The notes under the pieces: generated by a model
Seen by the model: only the letters and a program-made list of their open reading frames with translations
What the model was told of the DNA's origin: nothing
The model's database searches: none
In this document: one piece after another, positions 1-6,646 of the stretch
Numbering within the stretch: the first letter of the stretch is position 1
Layout: each line of letters opens with the position of its first letter
NCBI GenBank assembly: GCA_937919155.1
Contig: CALFPM010000024.1
Coordinates: 1 to 7,621, forward strand
DNA from: an uncultured Clostridia bacterium
GTDB taxonomy: Bacteria; Bacillota; Clostridia; Oscillospirales; Acutalibacteraceae
Direction: 5' to 3'
Length of the DNA stretch: 7,621 nt
Program-made: the position numbers and the translations under genes

Positions 1-740
1 TGCTGCTCGGATGCTTCAAAAAGCAAGATCGCAGCCGCCGCGGAAACATTCAGGGAGTTTACCGAGCCATACATCGGGATAGAAACAACAAAATCGCATT
101 TTTCTCTCACAAGTCTGCCGATGCCCTTGCCTTCGGAACCGACAACAAGAGCAACCTTGCCCGAATAATCCTGCTCATCCCAGCGTTTGCCGTCCATATC
201 CGCGCCGTAAACCCAGAAACCTTTTTCTTTGAGTTCTTCTATGGTGTTGGGCAGATTAGATACCCTGGCAACAGGCACATATTCAACCGCGCCTGCAGAA
301 ACCTTGCCTACCGCATAGGTAAGAGCAACTCCTCTGCGCTTTGGAATAATGATTCCGTGAGCACCGCAGGCATCCGCCGTCCTGATTATTGCACCCAGAT
401 TGTGGGGATCCTCAATTTCATCGCAGATAATCACAAAAGGCTCTTCGCCCTTGCTCTCTGCATTTGCAAGAATATCTTCAATGGAGGAATACTCATGCAC
501 CGCCGCCCACGCGGCAACGCCCTGATGGTTTTCTCCCTCGCAGATTTTGTCCAGCTTGCGTCTGTCCGTTTCCTTAACAACAATTCCCTTGTCGCGGCAC
601 TGACCGATTATTTTTCCAACGGAGCCGCCTCTTTCGCCCTTGGCTACAAGCAGGCAGTCAATGGCTCTGCCGCTTTTAAGCGCCTCGGCAACGGCATTTC
701 GTCCTATGATAAGACCCTGCTTCTCGTTTTGCATTTCCAT
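1..740 (-). CDS. rlmB: 23S rRNA (guanosine-2'-O-)-methyltransferase RlmB, TrmH/SpoU family, 3' end cut by window edge
   Basis: This protein transfers a methyl group from S-adenosylmethionine to a ribose 2'-OH in RNA; RlmB-type members act on a guanosine of 23S rRNA in the cytoplasm. The frame reads 246 codons to the window edge. An N-terminal substrate-binding segment opens with GRNAVAEAL (residues 13-21). The SPOUT domain shows all three family motifs: motif 1 with N114 and R120 in NLGAIIRTAD, motif 2 GSEG at 201-204, and motif 3 SLNVS at 229-233. Family members are about 250 residues, so only a few C-terminal residues should be missing. The ATG at 740-738 is chosen because AGGAGGGG (756-749) sits 8 nt upstream; a second ATG two codons in (734) is less well spaced. 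The gene is divergent from spoIIE. Guanosine specificity is inferred from the family: it could be another TrmH paralogue such as a YacO-like protein, but the fold and reaction are secure. Confidence 0.93.
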   Translation of the reverse strand, partial: MEMQNEKQGLIIGRNAVAEALKSGRAIDCLLVAKGERGGSVGKIIGQCRDKGIVVKETDRRKLDKICEGENHQGVAAWAAVHEYSSIEDILANAESKGEEPFVIICDEIEDPHNLGAIIRTADACGAHGIIIPKRRGVALTYAVGKVSAGAVEYVPVARVSNLPNTIEELKEKGFWVYGADMDGKRWDEQDYSGKVALVVGSEGKGIGRLVREKCDFVVSIPMYGSVNSLNVSAAAAILLFEASEQ

Positions 741-775
741 TAAGCAGACCCCTCCTATTTTGTTATATTCGGTTT

Positions 776-784
776 ATTATATCA
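776..784 (-). promoter_or_regulatory. Extended -10 promoter for rlmB
   Basis: On the minus strand the sequence TGATATAAT is a perfect extended -10 element (TGn followed by TATAAT). At 17-nt spacing the -35 position (804-799) reads TGTTCA, a poor match, which fits an extended -10 promoter that does not depend on a strong -35. Transcription would start near 769, giving a leader of about 30 nt that contains the rlmB Shine-Dalgarno at 756-749. This is read from the sequence; activity is inferred. Confidence 0.6.
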
Positions 785-901
785 TAAAAAAACAAAAATG
801 AACAGTATAAATACCATTTTTACAAAAAAATCCTTAAAAAAATTAAGTTTTTCGCTCATCAAGTGACAGTATTTTCCATATCCCGTGTGCAATAATGGGG
901 A

Positions 902-908
902 AAAGGAG
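902..908 (+). promoter_or_regulatory. Shine-Dalgarno site that fixes the spoIIE start
   Basis: AAAGGAG lies 10 nt before the ATG at 919. An earlier in-frame ATG exists at 895, but it lies upstream of this site and has no good ribosome-binding sequence of its own. The 895 start would put the site inside the coding region. The 919 start is therefore preferred and removes eight residues from the longest frame. Confidence 0.75.
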
Positions 909-918
909 TGAAAAAACT

Positions 919-3213
919 ATGGAAAATTCAAAAACTGTCCGAGGAATGGATTCTGCCGACATTCTGTGGGACAGAGGAATTAAAATTCTGACCTGTGTTC
1001 TGTATTTTGTCTGCAGTTTCATTCTTTCGGGAGCGGGACTTTTTTCGTTCAGAATTCCGCTGAGCATTGGTCTTTGCGCCGCGTGTACGGGTGCAGAACT
1101 GATTTGCGCGGCGGCAGGCGGCGCGCTGGGCGCAATATTGCGCCTTGACGGCGGCGAAATGCTGAGCGGTCTGATTCCTCTCGCAGGAATAACAGGCACG
1201 GTTTTCATTGCCGAACACACGGGAATACGCAAGAAAAAAAGACTGATATTTTCCGTCACCGTGTTTCTGCTGTGCTTTCTGTGCGGCGAGGCTGTTATGC
1301 TCGCAAATTCACCCAATCTCGCGGAATTTTTGCTGATTATCTGCTCAAGCCTGCTGTGTGCCGCTTCTGTCACATTCTATTCGGGCACCGTTGACTGTAT
1401 TGCAGGAAAACGCAGTCCCTATATGCTGGACAACCACAGTCTTGTCTGCATTGTGGCAAGCCTTTGCACCCTGCTTCTCGGTTCATCGGAGCTGAGCCTG
1501 ATGGGATTCCGACCTGCCCGTTTTTTCGGATGTTTTGTTATACTTACCGCCGCTTATCTTTTCAGCCGCTCGGGCGGAAGCATTGCAGGCATTGCCATCG
1601 GCGGATGCATTGCGGTTTCAGGCACGGGAGTTGCACTGAGCATCTGCTACGGAATCTGCGGCCTGCTTTCGGGCATTTTTTCAAAATTCGGGCAGATTGT
1701 ATGCGCGCTTATTTTTACCCTTGCGGCAGGTATTGCCGCCCTGCTTGACGGCACCAACGAGGGTCTTTGCGTGTTTGCGGAATCGGCGTTGGCGGCGTTC
1801 ATTTTTGCCGCCATACCCAAGGCAAAGCTTTCCCGCGTAAGGAACAACATACTCAATCCCAAAACAAAAAGAATTGACTTTGAATTCAGCTCCGCAGGGG
1901 AAAGGCTGATGGAAACCGCAAAGGCGGTGGGCTCCGTTTCGGAGTGCGTTGCCAATGTTTCAAAAGGCATTGAAGCACTGTCGCCTGCAAACGATGTTAT
2001 GGTCTGTATGCGAGTGCGGGAAAGGGTTTGCGCACAGTGCAGGCTCAAAGACACATTCTGCCCCGAAGAGGGAGATTTCGCCGCCATACTTGAAAAGCTT
2101 TCCCACGGTGAAACCGTTGATGCAAACGATTTTTCAGCCGATTTCAACAAAAAATGCCCCTGTGTGCCGCGGCTTGCCGACTGCTTCAACCGAGTGTATG
2201 CCACACGGAATGCAGTTAACGCATTGCAGGCAAATTCCGCCCGCAACCGCGCTCTTGCCTGCGGTCAGTTTGACTGGACGGCAACCCTTCTGCGCGAGCT
2301 TTCCGAGGATTTGAGCAAGGGGGCAAAAGTCCTTTTCGGCAAGGAAAAATGCGCCGCCAGAGTGCTCTCTGACTTTGGATTTGAAGTGAAAAGCACAAGC
2401 TGCATTCAGCCTCTTTCGGGGGCACTGAGGCTCAGCTGTGTTGTTGAGGAAATACCGCCATCCACAAGCCTTTCTCAGCTCACCGCCGCCCTTTCCACGG
2501 AGCTTGAAGTGACCCTCAATCCGCCCCGCATAAAAGAACTTTCCGAGGGCAAGGAGCTTGTTTTCCTGCGAAAGGAGCTTTTCAGAATCCGTATGGGATC
2601 AGCCTGCGCAAGCTACGGAAATCAGAAGCTTTGCGGAGATTATTTTGAATGCTTTCAGACCGAAGCCAAGGCTTATATCATCCTCAGTGACGGCATGGGC
2701 ACGGGCGGCAGAGCGGCAATAGATTCAACCATGACGGTTGAGCTTTTTTCGCGGCTTGTGAGAGCAGGAGTGAGCCTCGATTCCGCACTGAGCATAACCA
2801 ATTCCGCCCTTTCCGTTAAATCCGATGACGAATCGCTCTCCACCCTTGATGTGGCGGAAATAGACCTTTTTGACGGCAGTACAACACTTTACAAAGCGGG
2901 TGCCGCCCCCTCCTTTTACACCTTTTCGGGCAAGGTGCGTGCGGCGGAAATCCCATCCACACCTCTCGGAATACTCAGCAAGGTCACATTCAACCGCTAC
3001 ACCCTCAAACTCCGAGGCGGAGATACCCTTGTTATGGTCAGTGACGGCATTCTCGGTTGCGGAAACAACTGGCTGAAGGATGAAATAAAAGGCTTTTCGG
3101 GCGGCATTGACGCAAGCGCATTTTCTCAGGATATTGTGGATTCCGCTCGCAGACGGTGCGGAAACAGATTTGACGATATGACGGTTATTACCGCCGTTGC
3201 GGAAGAAATATAA
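919..3213 (+). CDS. spoIIE: Stage II sporulation protein E, membrane PP2C-type serine phosphatase
   Basis: SpoIIE dephosphorylates the anti-anti-sigma factor SpoIIAA-P, releasing sigma F in the forespore; in Bacillus subtilis it also interacts with FtsZ at the polar septum. The protein is 764 aa from ATG 919 (B. subtilis SpoIIE is about 827). Residues 20-298 are a run of hydrophobic segments consistent with the multi-pass membrane region of the family. Residues about 300-560 form the central regulatory region, with a cysteine cluster (C363, C371, C374, C381, C413, C415, C422). Residues about 565-764 are the PP2C domain. Its likely metal-binding acidic residues are D574 in CGDYF, D591 in SDGMG, D709 in VSDGI and D752-D753 in FDDMTV, so the enzyme looks intact. 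The STLD segment typical of SpoIIE is also present. It is a single-gene unit, divergent from rlmB, and ends at a strong hairpin. It is not next to tilS-hpt-ftsH, its neighbours in Bacillus and many clostridia. Confidence 0.96.
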   Translation: MENSKTVRGMDSADILWDRGIKILTCVLYFVCSFILSGAGLFSFRIPLSIGLCAACTGAELICAAAGGALGAILRLDGGEMLSGLIPLAGITGTVFIAEHTGIRKKKRLIFSVTVFLLCFLCGEAVMLANSPNLAEFLLIICSSLLCAASVTFYSGTVDCIAGKRSPYMLDNHSLVCIVASLCTLLLGSSELSLMGFRPARFFGCFVILTAAYLFSRSGGSIAGIAIGGCIAVSGTGVALSICYGICGLLSGIFSKFGQIVCALIFTLAAGIAALLDGTNEGLCVFAESALAAFIFAAIPKAKLSRVRNNILNPKTKRIDFEFSSAGERLMETAKAVGSVSECVANVSKGIEALSPANDVMVCMRVRERVCAQCRLKDTFCPEEGDFAAILEKLSHGETVDANDFSADFNKKCPCVPRLADCFNRVYATRNAVNALQANSARNRALACGQFDWTATLLRELSEDLSKGAKVLFGKEKCAARVLSDFGFEVKSTSCIQPLSGALRLSCVVEEIPPSTSLSQLTAALSTELEVTLNPPRIKELSEGKELVFLRKELFRIRMGSACASYGNQKLCGDYFECFQTEAKAYIILSDGMGTGGRAAIDSTMTVELFSRLVRAGVSLDSALSITNSALSVKSDDESLSTLDVAEIDLFDGSTTLYKAGAAPSFYTFSGKVRAAEIPSTPLGILSKVTFNRYTLKLRGGDTLVMVSDGILGCGNNWLKDEIKGFSGGIDASAFSQDIVDSARRRCGNRFDDMTVITAVAEEI

Positions 3214-3219
3214 AAAATC

Positions 3220-3248
3220 AAGGCTTGTGCGGTATTTGCACAAGCCTT
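3220..3248. terminator. Bidirectional intrinsic terminator between spoIIE and the convergent UDG gene
   Basis: A perfect 11-bp inverted repeat, AAGGCTTGTGC (3220-3230) and GCACAAGCCTT (3238-3248), encloses a 7-nt loop. On the plus strand it starts 6 nt after the spoIIE stop and is followed by TCTTATAT, a weak U tract. On the minus strand it lies 7 nt after the UDG stop and is followed by GATTTTTTAT, a good U tract. It should end both transcripts, more efficiently the typA-ribF-UDG one. Confidence 0.85.
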
Positions 3249-3255
3249 TCTTATA

Positions 3256-3828
3256 TCAATATGTATGGTCGCAGATTTCCTTGATTTTTCTCTGAAGTGC
3301 CAGAAAATCTTCAAGTGCATCGGGCTTCTGGTTGGGGTTGCGCAGAAGTGCGGCAGGGTGGAATGTGCCCATAAAGAGAATTCCGCCTTTTTCGATGAAT
3401 TCGCCGTGCTGCTGAGTAACCTTGAAGTCCTTTGAGATAAGTCTCTGCGCCGATATTCTGCCGAGGCAGACAATAATTTTCGGCTTGATGAGCCTTGTCT
3501 GCTCCCTGAGCCATTCAATACAGCAATCCTGCTCCTCGGGGAGAGGGTCTCTGTTTTTGGGCGGACGGCATTTCACCATATTGGCAATATAAATATTCTT
3601 TTTGCGGTCAAGGTCAACTGCCTCCAGGAATTTATCAAGGAGCTTGCCGCCTCTGCCAACGAAAGGCTCTCCCTGCAAATCTTCATTTTCGCCGGGTCCC
3701 TCGCCGATAAACATTACCTCGGCATTTTCGTTGCCCACACCGAAAACAAGGTTTGTTCTTGTTTCGCAAAGTCCGCATTTCCTGCACTGCATACAGTCAG
3801 CCTTAAGCTGTTCCCAATTTTCATACAT
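3256..3828 (-). CDS. Uracil-DNA glycosylase, family 4 (4Fe-4S, UDGa type)
   Basis: This enzyme cleaves uracil from deaminated or misincorporated sites in DNA and starts base excision repair. The 190-aa protein has the four cysteines that bind the 4Fe-4S cluster in family 4: C15 and C18 in CRKC, then C87 and C103. Motif A is GEGPGENED (residues 42-50), followed by GEPFVGRGG (53-61), and the C-terminal motif is HPAALL with H157. The length fits the family (about 190-220). A longer frame opens at 3942, but that extension lies wholly inside ribF. The ATG at 3828 is chosen because GAGGTGG (3843-3837) lies 8 nt upstream and family members begin just before this first CxxC. The start overlaps the ribF end by 8 nt, so the two are probably translationally coupled. 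It is the last gene of the operon, before the terminator. A tRNA or phage polymerase-associated variant of the fold is possible but less likely, since all motifs are intact. Confidence 0.94.
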   Translation of the reverse strand: MYENWEQLKADCMQCRKCGLCETRTNLVFGVGNENAEVMFIGEGPGENEDLQGEPFVGRGGKLLDKFLEAVDLDRKKNIYIANMVKCRPPKNRDPLPEEQDCCIEWLREQTRLIKPKIIVCLGRISAQRLISKDFKVTQQHGEFIEKGGILFMGTFHPAALLRNPNQKPDALEDFLALQRKIKEICDHTY

Positions 3829-4726
3829 TGCCGTTTCCACCTCGGTCTGCAAATATTTTTTCGGATTTTTCGGCATCCTTATGAATCTGAGCCGAAAGTT
3901 CATCCACTGAGTCGAATTTAACCTCATCACGGAGATATTCAAGCAGTCTTACCTCAATTTCAAGACCGTAAAGATTGCCGCTGAATCCCAGAATGCAGGT
4001 TTCGCTGCGGAAATCTTCATTCTCAAAAGAGGGGCGCAAGCCGATGTTGGTAACAGAGGGATACTCCCTGCCGTCAACAACGGTAACCGATGCATAAACG
4101 CCCTTACGGGGTCTCACAAAGCCTTCGTCAAAGCGCTGATTTATGGTCGGTGCGCCGATAAGCCTGCCTCTGTGCTGACCGTCAACAACGGTCTGCTTAT
4201 AGCGGAATTCTCTGCCAAGCATTGCGTTGGCAAGGGGAATATCTCCCTGCTCAACCGCCTGCCTTATTCTTGTTGAACTGACGGGACTTCCCTGATAATC
4301 AACAGGCTTGCTGACTTTCAGCTTCACTCCGTATTCATCGCAAAGAGCACTGAGTTCGTCAATACCGCCCTCGTTGTTTCTGCCGAAGCGGTAATTCCAG
4401 CCGCAGCAGACACCGCCCGCATTCAGCTTGCCCATAAGGATTTCTTCAAAAAACTCCCTGCAGGTCATATCCTTGACCAGATCAAAAGGAACAATCCTCT
4501 TTTCCGCTCCCGTTGCGGCAATAATTTCGTCACGGAGAGACGATTGCAGCACCTTATCAGGTGCTTTGCCTGCTATGGTCAGCATAGGGTGTCTGTCAAA
4601 CAAAAGCACAAGGGGCAAAAGCCCGTGCTCTTGTTGCATTTCAAAAGCACAGGCAATAACCGTCATATGTCCTTTGTGTAAGCCGTCAAAGCTGCCAAGA
4701 GTAACGGCGGTTTTCTTTTCGCACAT
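3821..4726 (-). CDS. ribF: Bifunctional riboflavin kinase / FMN adenylyltransferase (FAD synthetase)
   Basis: RibF phosphorylates riboflavin to FMN and then adenylylates FMN to FAD in the cytoplasm. The protein is 301 aa, normal for the family. The N-terminal nucleotidyltransferase domain has GSFDGLHKGH (11-20), the family HxGH-type signature, YRFGRNNEG (112-120) and SSTRIRQ (150-156). The C-terminal flavokinase domain has GAPTIN (191-196; T194 and N196 fit the PTxN magnesium/ATP site), NIGLRPSF (227-234) and the presumed catalytic base E242. Only ten residues precede GSFDG, fewer than in B. subtilis RibC. Near E242 the usual aromatic or His and the Asp/Asn before FSG are C244 and G247. The ATG at 4726 lies 1 nt after the typA stop, with only a weak AAGAAG upstream, so translation probably depends on ribosomes finishing typA. 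No FMN riboswitch is seen upstream. Confidence 0.94.
   Translation of the reverse strand: MCEKKTAVTLGSFDGLHKGHMTVIACAFEMQQEHGLLPLVLLFDRHPMLTIAGKAPDKVLQSSLRDEIIAATGAEKRIVPFDLVKDMTCREFFEEILMGKLNAGGVCCGWNYRFGRNNEGGIDELSALCDEYGVKLKVSKPVDYQGSPVSSTRIRQAVEQGDIPLANAMLGREFRYKQTVVDGQHRGRLIGAPTINQRFDEGFVRPRKGVYASVTVVDGREYPSVTNIGLRPSFENEDFRSETCILGFSGNLYGLEIEVRLLEYLRDEVKFDSVDELSAQIHKDAEKSEKIFADRGGNGNV
3837..3843 (-). promoter_or_regulatory. Shine-Dalgarno site of the UDG gene, inside ribF
   Basis: GAGGTGG on the minus strand is 8 nt before the ATG at 3828 and lies within the last codons of ribF. It selects the 190-residue form over the longer in-frame start at 3942. Confidence 0.7.
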
Positions 4727-4727
4727 T

Positions 4728-6548
4728 TTATTTCTTCTTGAACTGCTGCTTCATGCGCAATTCCTTTGAAAGGATACGCTTGCGGAGTCTGAGTGAAACG
4801 GGAGTTACCTCCAGCAGTTCATCATCCTTTATGAATTCCATGCACTGTTCAAGGCTGAGCACGCTGTGAGGCACAAGCCTGAGCGCATCATCGGAGCCTG
4901 ATGCACGGGTGTTTGTGAGATGCTTTGTCTTGCAGACATTACATACTATATCTTCATTCTTTGCACATTCGCCCACAATCATACCTTCATAGACATCAAC
5001 ACCTGCAGGAATGAAAAGTCTGCCTCTGTCCTGAGTGTTGAACAGACCGTAAGCGGTGCTGACACCTGTTTCATGAACAACGATTGAGCCTCTTTCACGG
5101 GTCTGAATGTCGCCCTTATAGGGTGCATAGCCGTCAAAAAGCTGATTCATAATTCCGTTGCCGTTGGTATCGGTCAGGAATTCCGCACGGTAGCCGATAA
5201 GACCTCTTGAGGGAATTTTGAACTCAAGGTGAGTTGAGCCGCCCTCACGGGCACCCATATTCTCAAGCTCGCCCTTGCGTGAGCCAAGCTTTTCAATAAC
5301 CGCGCCCACATACTGCTCGGGAACTTCAACGATAAGAAGCTCCATGGGTTCCATAAGCTGACCGTCAATTTCCTTGAAAATAACCTTGGGTCTTGAAACC
5401 TGGAATTCATAACCCTGACGGCGCATTGTTTCAATGAGAATTGAAAGGTGAAGCTCGCCTCTGCCCGAAACCTTGAAAGTATCTGTGGATTCGGTTTCCT
5501 CAACTCTCATGCTTACATTGGTTTCAACTTCTTTGAAAAGTCTGTCACGGATGTTTCTTGTAGTAACAAACTTGCCCTCCTTGCCTGCAAAGGGGCTGTC
5601 GTTAACAATGAAGTTCATTGAAATTGTGGGTTCATCGATTTTGATGAAAGGAAGAGCCTCAACGCAATCGGGGGTACAGGCGGTTTCGCCGATATTGATA
5701 TCTTCAATACCCGAAACGCAGATGATATCGCCTGCTTCGGCTTCCTCGCATTCAACACGGGCAAGACCCTCAAACTGATAGAGTCTTGAAACCTTAACAT
5801 TCTGAGTGGTGCCGTCTGTTTTGCAGAGGGTAATCTGCTGATTCTTCTTGATTCTGCCTCTTTCAACTCTGCCGACACCGATTCTGCCCACATAGTCGTC
5901 ATAATCAAGGCTTGAGAAAAGCACCTGAAGAGGCTCATCGGGATTGCCCTCGGGAGGGTCAATATTTTCAAGAATAGCCTCGAAAAGGGGCTGCATATCG
6001 CCGCCTCTGTTGTTGGGGTCAAGGCTTGAATAGCCGTCTCTTGCGCTTGCATAAATGACGGGAAATTCAAGCTGATCCTCGTCCGCACCAAGGTCAATGA
6101 ACAAATCAAGCACCTCATCCACAACCTCATAGGGTCGGGCATTGGGGCGGTCGATTTTATTGATGACAACAAGCACCTTTTTCTTGAGATTGAGTGCCTT
6201 TTTGAGAACAAATCTCGTCTGAGGCATACAGCCCTCAAAGGCGTCAACAAGCAGAAGCACGCCGTCAACCATCATCAGAATACGCTCAACCTCGCCGCCG
6301 AAATCGGCGTGGCCGGGAGTGTCAACAACATTGATTTTTGTGCTTTTGTAGTGTACGGATGTATTTTTGGAAAGGATTGTTATTCCTCTCTCACGCTCAA
6401 GGTCGTTGGAGTCCATAACTCGGTCCGCAACCTGCTCGTTATCACGGAAAGTGCCGCTCTGCTTGAGCATTTCGTCAACAAGAGTGGTCTTTCCGTGGTC
6501 AACGTGAGCGATGATAGCAATATTTCTTAAATCTTTTTTATTGGACAA
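4728..6548 (-). CDS. typA: Ribosome-associated GTPase TypA/BipA
   Basis: TypA (BipA) is a translational GTPase related to EF-G and LepA that binds the 70S ribosome and helps 50S assembly and stress or cold growth. The 606-aa protein has the expected length. The G domain has the P loop AHVDHGKT (14-21), switch/G2 with RGIT (54-57), DTPGH (76-80) and NKID (130-133). Domain 2 and an EF-G-like domain follow, then the TypA-specific C-terminal domain with SRGLIGYR and GSDDALRL. The start is TTG at 6548. An in-frame TGA at 6557-6555 sits within the Shine-Dalgarno, so no longer form exists, and the next Met (residue 27) would lose the P loop. It is the first gene of the typA-ribF-UDG operon. It ends TAA at 4728, 1 nt before ribF. 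Its native promoter is not visible because the upstream DNA is replaced by the low-GC segment past about 6650. Confidence 0.97.
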   Translation of the reverse strand: MSNKKDLRNIAIIAHVDHGKTTLVDEMLKQSGTFRDNEQVADRVMDSNDLERERGITILSKNTSVHYKSTKINVVDTPGHADFGGEVERILMMVDGVLLLVDAFEGCMPQTRFVLKKALNLKKKVLVVINKIDRPNARPYEVVDEVLDLFIDLGADEDQLEFPVIYASARDGYSSLDPNNRGGDMQPLFEAILENIDPPEGNPDEPLQVLFSSLDYDDYVGRIGVGRVERGRIKKNQQITLCKTDGTTQNVKVSRLYQFEGLARVECEEAEAGDIICVSGIEDINIGETACTPDCVEALPFIKIDEPTISMNFIVNDSPFAGKEGKFVTTRNIRDRLFKEVETNVSMRVEETESTDTFKVSGRGELHLSILIETMRRQGYEFQVSRPKVIFKEIDGQLMEPMELLIVEVPEQYVGAVIEKLGSRKGELENMGAREGGSTHLEFKIPSRGLIGYRAEFLTDTNGNGIMNQLFDGYAPYKGDIQTRERGSIVVHETGVSTAYGLFNTQDRGRLFIPAGVDVYEGMIVGECAKNEDIVCNVCKTKHLTNTRASGSDDALRLVPHSVLSLEQCMEFIKDDELLEVTPVSLRLRKRILSKELRMKQQFKKK

Positions 6549-6554
6549 ATGGGG

Positions 6555-6562
6555 TCACCTTT
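6555..6562 (-). promoter_or_regulatory. Shine-Dalgarno site of typA, selecting a TTG start
   Basis: AAAGGTGA on the minus strand is 6 nt before the TTG at 6548. Its TGA is in frame with typA and closes the frame upstream. This makes TTG the only plausible initiator. Confidence 0.85.
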
Positions 6563-6646
6563 TCTTTGAAAATTATTCTTCAACCGCAAAGCCTTCGCTT
6601 GCGCGCTTCTCGGCAAGAGCGGAGAGCATTTTTTCCTTTTCTTTGA
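6558..6646. repeat. 12-bp direct repeat flanking the small ORF
   Basis: CCTTTTCTTTGA occurs exactly at 6558-6569 and 6635-6646 on the plus strand (TCAAAGAAAAGG on the minus). Each copy contains an AAAAGG that acts as the possible Shine-Dalgarno of the next frame: the small ORF for the outer copy, typA for the inner one. The repeat could be chance in purine-rich ribosome-binding DNA, a local duplication, or a recombination footprint. The copies are not part of any recognised insertion sequence. Confidence 0.5.
6573..6629 (-). CDS. Possible 18-codon small ORF, or C-terminal remnant of a lost gene, upstream of typA
   Basis: From ATG 6629 the frame encodes MLSALAEKRASEGFAVEE and stops at TAA 6575-6573, 24 nt before the typA start. 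AAAAGG (6640-6635) is 5 nt upstream of the ATG, an acceptable ribosome-binding spacing. The codons are GC-rich like the typA side. The frame remains open upstream only to 6650, reading seven residues rich in Lys and Glu, and is closed by TAA at 6653-6651, exactly where the base composition changes. Two readings are possible: a small leader ORF translated before typA, or the last codons of a helical protein whose 5' part was removed at the breakpoint. I do not recognise the sequence and assign no function. Confidence 0.35.
   Translation of the reverse strand: MLSALAEKRASEGFAVEE

Noticed and set aside
357..743. A 128-codon plus-strand frame inside rlmB.
   Set aside because: It lies antisense to the SPOUT motifs of rlmB, and the protein has no family features.
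741..918. A riboswitch or structured leader before spoIIE or rlmB.
   Set aside because: The stretch is mostly A/T homopolymer runs with no strong paired stems or recognisable aptamer. Only promoter and ribosome-binding elements are supported.
843..1373. A 176-codon minus-strand frame over the start of spoIIE.
   Set aside because: It is a shadow of the spoIIE membrane region, with no ribosome-binding site and no recognisable domain.
3829..3942. The N-terminal extension of the UDG gene to an ATG at 3942.
   Set aside because: It would overlap ribF by 122 nt, adds residues not expected in the family, and ignores the well-placed GAGGTGG before ATG 3828.
5615..6268. A 217-codon minus-strand frame inside typA.
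   Set aside because: It overlaps the conserved TypA G domain and domain 2 in another frame and shows low-complexity Ser/Leu composition typical of a shadow frame.
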